A stretch of 64,000 nt of DNA from assembly GCA_963662965.1 (NCBI GenBank), contig OY759970.1, forward strand, positions 1,178,001 through 1,242,000, given 5' to 3'. The position numbers and the translations under genes are program-made. The notes under the pieces were generated by a model. It ran no database searches. It worked only from the letters and a program-made list of their open reading frames with translations, and was not told the DNA's origin. Shown here piece by piece: positions 59,535-64,000 of the stretch. The DNA comes from DTWD01 sp963662965. GTDB taxonomy: Bacteria > Acidobacteriota > Vicinamibacteria > Vicinamibacterales > UBA8438. Within the stretch, counting starts at the first letter, position 1; each line of letters opens with the position of its first letter.

Positions 59535-60800
59535 TTATGGCCCGGCGACCGCGACCATCGCGCGGTCGCTGTCGAGCGCCTCCGCGGCGGCCGCGTTGAC
59601 CTGGTCACGTGTCACCGCTTCGATCAACCCGGGCACCCGTTGCGCATAGTCCAGTCCGAGGTCGAATCGCTCGACGTTCTGGAGGAAGCCGGCGATGCCA
59701 GCGTTGGTCTCGAGCGTGCGCGGTAACGATCCGACAAGATATCGCTGGGCGTCTTGCAACTCTCGCTCGGTCACACCGTCGGTCGTCATCCGCGCGACCT
59801 CGCGGTCAATCGACTCGATCGCGCGATCGACGTTGGCGCCGTTGACCCCGGCCCGCACGACGAGAGGTCCGGCAATCCGGCTCGCCTCGAAGCTACAAAA
59901 GGCGTAATACGCCATCCCCTGCTGCTCGCGGATGCTGTGTCCCAACCGTCCGCCCATCCCGTACTGGCCGAAGATATTCGCCATGAGCGTGTAGGGGTGG
60001 TAGCGGGAATCGTCCCGAGCGATCGTCGTGAAGCCGTAGGCGATGTCGGCCTGCGACTTGCCGGGCATCCTCATCAGATCTTGGCGACGCTCGGTCGCCA
60101 CCGGCGGGTCGTCGAGCGTCGGCGCGGCGCCGCCGCTCGCCTGCCACGATCCGAGCGCGGCTGAGGCCGCATCGAGCGCGGTGTCTGATGTGACGTCGCC
60201 CACGACGACCAGCGAGAGCGAGTCGGGCACGATCCGCATCCGATGGAACTCGACGAGCGCATCGCGGTCGATCCGCCCAACCGACTCGGGCGACCCCTTG
60301 CTCCGGCGTCCGTACGGGTGGTCCTCGCCGTAGAGCATCGCCATGAGTCGCTCGATCGAACGCGTGGCCGGGTTGTCCTCGGCCTGCTGGAGCGCGGTGA
60401 GCACTTCACCGCGTCGAGTGGCGACCTCCTCGGCCGGCACGGTCGGCTCGCGAATGATTGACGTGATGACCTTCAGTATCTGCTCGAAGTCCTCGGACAG
60501 ACAGGTGCAGCTGATCCCGAACGCGTGTCTGCTCACCGAGACCGACAGGGACACGCCGCTGGCATCGAGAACCTCGGCAATCTCGTCGGCGGTCTGTGCC
60601 TGCGTGCCGCGATCGATCACCCGCGAGAGAAAGTACGCGGTCCCGAGCGCGTCGGCCGGATCGAATAGGCTGCCGGCCTCGAGCGCGAGGTTGATGCTGA
60701 CTGCCGGCGTCGTGGTGGTTGGCTGGACAAGTACGACGATACCGTTGTCGAGAGTTTGCCGAGTCAGCGTCAGGGCCGCAGACATGCCGTCTGGCGTCAT
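59535..60800 (-). CDS. M16 peptidase-like subunit, non-catalytic
   Basis: 421 residues in two M16 halves (ALTLTRQTLDNGIVVLVQP, SINLALEAGSLFDPADALGT). Where active members have HxxEH this one has YFLSRVIDRGT, so zinc cannot be bound. ANIFGQYGMGGRLGHSIREQ and QGMAYYAFCSFE are the C-terminal signatures. It starts at ATG 60800 in an ATGA overlap with the catalytic subunit, as expected for a heterodimeric M16B protease. Confidence 0.9.
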   Translation of the reverse strand: MTPDGMSAALTLTRQTLDNGIVVLVQPTTTTPAVSINLALEAGSLFDPADALGTAYFLSRVIDRGTQAQTADEIAEVLDASGVSLSVSVSRHAFGISCTCLSEDFEQILKVITSIIREPTVPAEEVATRRGEVLTALQQAEDNPATRSIERLMAMLYGEDHPYGRRSKGSPESVGRIDRDALVEFHRMRIVPDSLSLVVVGDVTSDTALDAASAALGSWQASGGAAPTLDDPPVATERRQDLMRMPGKSQADIAYGFTTIARDDSRYHPYTLMANIFGQYGMGGRLGHSIREQQGMAYYAFCSFEASRIAGPLVVRAGVNGANVDRAIESIDREVARMTTDGVTERELQDAQRYLVGSLPRTLETNAGIAGFLQNVERFDLGLDYAQRVPGLIEAVTRDQVNAAAAEALDSDRAMVAVAGP

Positions 60801-62104
60801 GCCGGCTCGAACCACCCGACGGTGCGGTTGTCGGCCTCGAGATAGCGCGCCGCCACACGTGCGACGTCGTCGCACGCGACCTCGTGCAGACGACGCGGAA
60901 GCGCATGGTACGTATCGACGCTCGATACCGTCTCGAAGAACCCCAGCTGGTGCGCCAGGTTGGTCACGCTATCGGTCTCAAAGACCATGCGCGCGCGCAG
61001 CTGCCCTTTCGCCCGCACGAGCTCCGGCTCGGTGATGCCGGCCGCCCGGACGGCATCGAGCTCCGTCAGTGTCGCCGCTTCGATATCCGACGACAGCACG
61101 CCGCTCGCCGCCGTGACCGACACGACGAAGAGAAAGGGATGCGCGGTGGCCGCCAGGGCACCGCCCACGTTCGACGCCAAGCGGCGGTCGACGAGCGCGC
61201 GATACAGACGAGCCCGCCGCTGTGGCGGCTGCCCGCGAAAGCTCGTCCACAAGTTGAGCCCTTTGGCACCCGTCAGCACCGCGTCGAGCACCAGCATTGG
61301 CGCGAAGTCGGCATCGTCGACCGCCGGTGCGTGATAGCCAACCTTGAGATACGCGGTCGTTCCCGGTCGGCGGATAACGACACGGCGCTCACCGACCTGC
61401 GACGGTTCCGCGGTCTGGACGCGTGGCGGCGCCGGCCCCGCCGCGATTCCGCCAAACGCGCGCTCCGCCCGGCGGCAGGCGTCGGCAACGTCCACGTCCC
61501 CAACGATCACCAGCGTCGCATTGTTCGGTAGGTAGTGGCGCCGATAGTAGCCGTAGAGATCATCGCGGGTCATCGCTTCGAGGTCGGCCTGCCACCCGAT
61601 CGTCGGGTGGCGATACGGATGCGCCTTGAACGCGGTCGCCGTCAATTCGATATCGAGCAGGTTGTCCGGGTCGTTCTCGCCGCCCTGGAGCTCCGAGATA
61701 ATCACCGTCCGTTCCGAGTCGCACGCCTCAGGCTCGTAGAGACAGCTGCTCATCCGCTCCGATTCGATAAAGAGCATGTCGTCGAGCGCGTCGCGCGTCG
61801 CGGTTTCCATGTAGGTGGTCTGATCAATCCAGGTGTACCCGTTCCAAAAACCACCATAGCGATCGATGATCCCCTTCATGTCGTCGCGCGGAATCTTCCG
61901 CGTCCCCTTGAAGTTCATATGCTCGACCCAGTGCGAGACCCCGGTGAGGCCGGGCACTTCATCTTTCGATCCGACGCGATACCAACACCACGCCGAGACG
62001 AGCGGGGCGGTGTGGACGCTGCGGACCAGAACCTTCAGACCGTTGTCGAGCGTGGTGACCGTGAGGTCGTGTTCACGTGTAGGAGCAGTCGTGTCGAGAG
62101 TCAT
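60797..62104 (-). CDS. M16 zinc metallopeptidase, catalytic subunit
   Basis: 435 residues with the inverted zinc motif VSHWVEHMNFKG (HxxEH) and the downstream Glu in VIISELQGGEN. GYTWIDQTTYMETATRDAL and HPYRHPTIGWQADLEAMTRD follow. It degrades small peptides, probably with the non-catalytic partner. ATG 62104 is chosen over 62113 because TATAAT (62112-62117, minus strand) lies exactly 7 nt upstream; the longer start would fall inside the -10 box. Confidence 0.93.
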   Translation of the reverse strand: MTLDTTAPTREHDLTVTTLDNGLKVLVRSVHTAPLVSAWCWYRVGSKDEVPGLTGVSHWVEHMNFKGTRKIPRDDMKGIIDRYGGFWNGYTWIDQTTYMETATRDALDDMLFIESERMSSCLYEPEACDSERTVIISELQGGENDPDNLLDIELTATAFKAHPYRHPTIGWQADLEAMTRDDLYGYYRRHYLPNNATLVIVGDVDVADACRRAERAFGGIAAGPAPPRVQTAEPSQVGERRVVIRRPGTTAYLKVGYHAPAVDDADFAPMLVLDAVLTGAKGLNLWTSFRGQPPQRRARLYRALVDRRLASNVGGALAATAHPFLFVVSVTAASGVLSSDIEAATLTELDAVRAAGITEPELVRAKGQLRARMVFETDSVTNLAHQLGFFETVSSVDTYHALPRRLHEVACDDVARVAARYLEADNRTVGWFEPA

Positions 62105-62111
62105 CGATACC

Positions 62112-62138
62112 ATTATATTTGCACTACAATTGATGCAA
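62112..62138 (-). promoter_or_regulatory. Promoter of the M16 peptidase operon
   Basis: On the minus strand TTGCAT, 15 bp, TATAAT, then 7 nt to ATG 62104. On the plus strand TACAAT at 62125-62130 could serve the divergent ileS. Confidence 0.6.
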
Positions 62139-62193
62139 GTAGCGCTTGGAAAGCGATTTACGCGATTAGCCCCGAAGACGGGCCGTCGACACC

Positions 62194-64000
62194 ATGTCCG
62201 ACTGGAAGGATACGCTCAATCTCCCGCGCACTGGCTTTCGCATGAAAGCGAGTTTGCCGACCACCGAGCCTGAAACCATTGCGCGCTGGGAAGCGTCCGA
62301 CCTGTACGGGCAGATTCGCGATAGTCGTCTGGGCGCGCCGCGCTATGTCCTGCACGACGGGCCGCCTTATGCAAACGGCCGGATCCACCTCGGTCATGCA
62401 CTCAACAAGATCCTGAAGGACTTCATCGTCAAATCGCGGACGATGGCCGGCTTCGACGCGCCGTACGTGCCTGGATGGGACTGCCACGGCCTGCCGATCG
62501 AGCTACAAGTCGACCGCCAGCTGGGCGCCAAGAAACGGGACATGAGCGCGGCCGATGTCCGGCGCGCGTGCCGCGAGTACGCCGGCAAATACGTCGACGT
62601 CATGCGAACCGAATTCAAGCGGCTCGGCGTCCTCGGCGCCTGGGACACGCCGTACCTCACGATGGACTATCGCTACCAGGCCACCATCGTACGCGCCCTC
62701 GGCACGTTCGTCGAGCAGGGTCTCGTCTACCGGGGAAAAAAGCCGGTTCACTGGTGCATCCATTGCCGCACGGCCCTCGCGGAAGCGGAAGTCGAGTACG
62801 AGGCCCATCGGTCGCCGTCGATCTACGTCGAGTTTCCTCTGGCGGAGACCGCCCGACCGGCGCTGACGGAGCTGGCGCCAGCGTTGGCGGACCGGGCCGT
62901 CTCGGTGCTCATCTGGACCACGACACCGTGGACGATTCCGTCGAACCTCGCGATCGCCTTTCATCCAGAACTGACATACGGCGCCTACGAGAATACGACG
63001 GCAGACGGGAAGCCTGGCGCCGTGATCCTGGCCACCGCGCTCACCGGCCGCGTCGCCAACGAAACTGGGCGTAGCCTCGGCGCCGCGCTCGCGACATTTC
63101 GGGGACGCGACCTCGAGCACGTCAGATTTCGCCACCCGTTGTACGACCGAGACGCGGTCGCCGTGCTCGCCGACTACGTCACGCTCGAACAAGGAACCGG
63201 CGCGGTACACACCGCTCCCGGGCACGGCTCGGACGACTTCCACACCGGCGTGCGCTATGAACTCGAGGTGTACGCCCCGGTCGGTCCTGGCGGACACTTC
63301 GACGACGACGTTGGCCTCTTCGCGGGGCAACAGGTGTTCGAGGCCAATCCGAAGGTCGAGGCAGCGCTGGCGGACCGAAAGCGGCTCTGGCATCGTACCG
63401 ACCTCGACCACTCGTATCCACACTGCTGGCGGTGTCACCATCCGGTCATTTTCCTGGCCACATCACAGTGGTTCATCGCCCTCGACACCAACGACCTTCG
63501 TCAACGTGCGCTGGAAGCGATCGCCGGTGTGGAATGGTTTCCATCCTGGGGCGAGGAGCGGATTCACAAGATGGTGGCGAACCGCCCCGATTGGTGTATT
63601 TCACGACAGCGGTCGTGGGGGGTGCCGATCCCGGCGCTTTACTGCACGTCGTGCCACGAGGCGGCGCTGACGAAGACGCTCACCGACAGGGCCGCGGACA
63701 TCTTCGCCGAGCATGGCGCCGACGCGTGGTACGAGCGAGACCTGAGCGAGTTCGTGCCGGACGATTTTGCCTGCCCTTCGTGCGAGCACCGCACGTTCGA
63801 GCGCGAACGCGACATCCTCGACGTCTGGTTCGACTCCGGAGCGAGTCATGAAGTCGTGCTCGGATCGGAGTCCGGGCTCGCGTGGCCAGCGAATTTGTAT
63901 CTGGAAGGCTCGGATCAGCATCGCGGCTGGTTCCACAGCTCACTGCTGGTCGGCCTCGGGACCCGCAACGCGGCTCCATACCGGCAAGTGCTGACGCACG
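62194..64000 (+). CDS. ileS: Isoleucyl-tRNA synthetase (N-terminal part, runs off window)
   Basis: The first 602 residues of a class I synthetase. PPYANGRIHLGHALNK holds the HIGH motif (HLGH) and GWDCHGLPIELQ is IleRS-typical. The editing domain has WTTTPWTIPSNLA and GTGAVHTAPGHGSDDF. WCISRQRSWGVPIP and YLEGSDQHRGWFHSSL lead toward KMSKS, which lies beyond the window. ATG 62194 begins SDWKDTLNLPRTGF, the conserved start. Confidence 0.96.
   Translation, partial: MSDWKDTLNLPRTGFRMKASLPTTEPETIARWEASDLYGQIRDSRLGAPRYVLHDGPPYANGRIHLGHALNKILKDFIVKSRTMAGFDAPYVPGWDCHGLPIELQVDRQLGAKKRDMSAADVRRACREYAGKYVDVMRTEFKRLGVLGAWDTPYLTMDYRYQATIVRALGTFVEQGLVYRGKKPVHWCIHCRTALAEAEVEYEAHRSPSIYVEFPLAETARPALTELAPALADRAVSVLIWTTTPWTIPSNLAIAFHPELTYGAYENTTADGKPGAVILATALTGRVANETGRSLGAALATFRGRDLEHVRFRHPLYDRDAVAVLADYVTLEQGTGAVHTAPGHGSDDFHTGVRYELEVYAPVGPGGHFDDDVGLFAGQQVFEANPKVEAALADRKRLWHRTDLDHSYPHCWRCHHPVIFLATSQWFIALDTNDLRQRALEAIAGVEWFPSWGEERIHKMVANRPDWCISRQRSWGVPIPALYCTSCHEAALTKTLTDRAADIFAEHGADAWYERDLSEFVPDDFACPSCEHRTFERERDILDVWFDSGASHEVVLGSESGLAWPANLYLEGSDQHRGWFHSSLLVGLGTRNAAPYRQVLTH

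Overview
This is a high-GC bacterial chromosome segment, most likely from an Acidobacteriota genome of the Vicinamibacteria type. The evidence is an acidobacterial-type duplicated-core ABC permease (ADOP), a secreted PQQ dehydrogenase, a decayed Ser/Thr kinase with a membrane tail, and small conserved proteins typical of that group. No rRNA or single-copy phylogenetic marker long enough for firm placement is present. Many starts (e.g. 504, 2202, 5038, 26016, 52985, 55644, 62104) have a TANNNT-like -10 box 6-9 nt upstream and no Shine-Dalgarno sequence, so leaderless mRNAs appear common.

Layout. 1-13.8 kb: housekeeping genes (PLP-dependent dehydratase, outer-membrane beta-barrel protein, hydrolases, a ligase-ACP-acyltransferase fusion, infA, a BRCT-MerR-TPR protein, glk, polysaccharide deacetylase, pcm, apbC, yidD). 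13.9-16 kb: small zinc-ribbon proteins among inverted-repeat elements. 16-21.9 kb: an AddA/AddB-like helicase-nuclease pair. 21.9-26.9 kb: a decayed gene, asparaginase, tRNA-Ala, a MobA-like transferase, a cold-shock protein and tRNA-Sec (selC). 26.94-42.12 kb: a genomic island of about 15.1 kb in the 3' end of selC, bounded by 37-bp direct repeats, with integrase, excisionase-like gene and a mosaic cargo. The cargo includes an AT-rich triplicated RidA gene, a membrane glycosyltransferase-like protein, an IS3-like element interrupting a gene, and an ADOP permease. 42.1-50.4 kb: more accessory DNA (IS630 relic, a second copy of an island gene, PQQ dehydrogenase, decayed kinase, sterol desaturase). 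50.4-64 kb: PHP phosphoesterase, Fur-ferritin fusion, erpA, fdhE, thiD, moaE-moaD-prfA-prmC, an M16 peptidase pair and the 5' part of ileS.

Three things connect across the window. First, selC, fdhE, moaE, moaD and a MobA-like gene together suggest a selenocysteine/molybdenum formate dehydrogenase elsewhere in the genome. Second, intergenic space is populated by repeats: two families of about 100-bp GC-rich elements (A and B), and a family of CTAG-bounded inverted-repeat elements that tend to sit on TAG stop codons. Third, many genes, including the core gene erpA, carry one-base deletions often in homopolymers, or single in-frame stops. Uncorrected sequencing error must be separated from real decay before calling pseudogenes.
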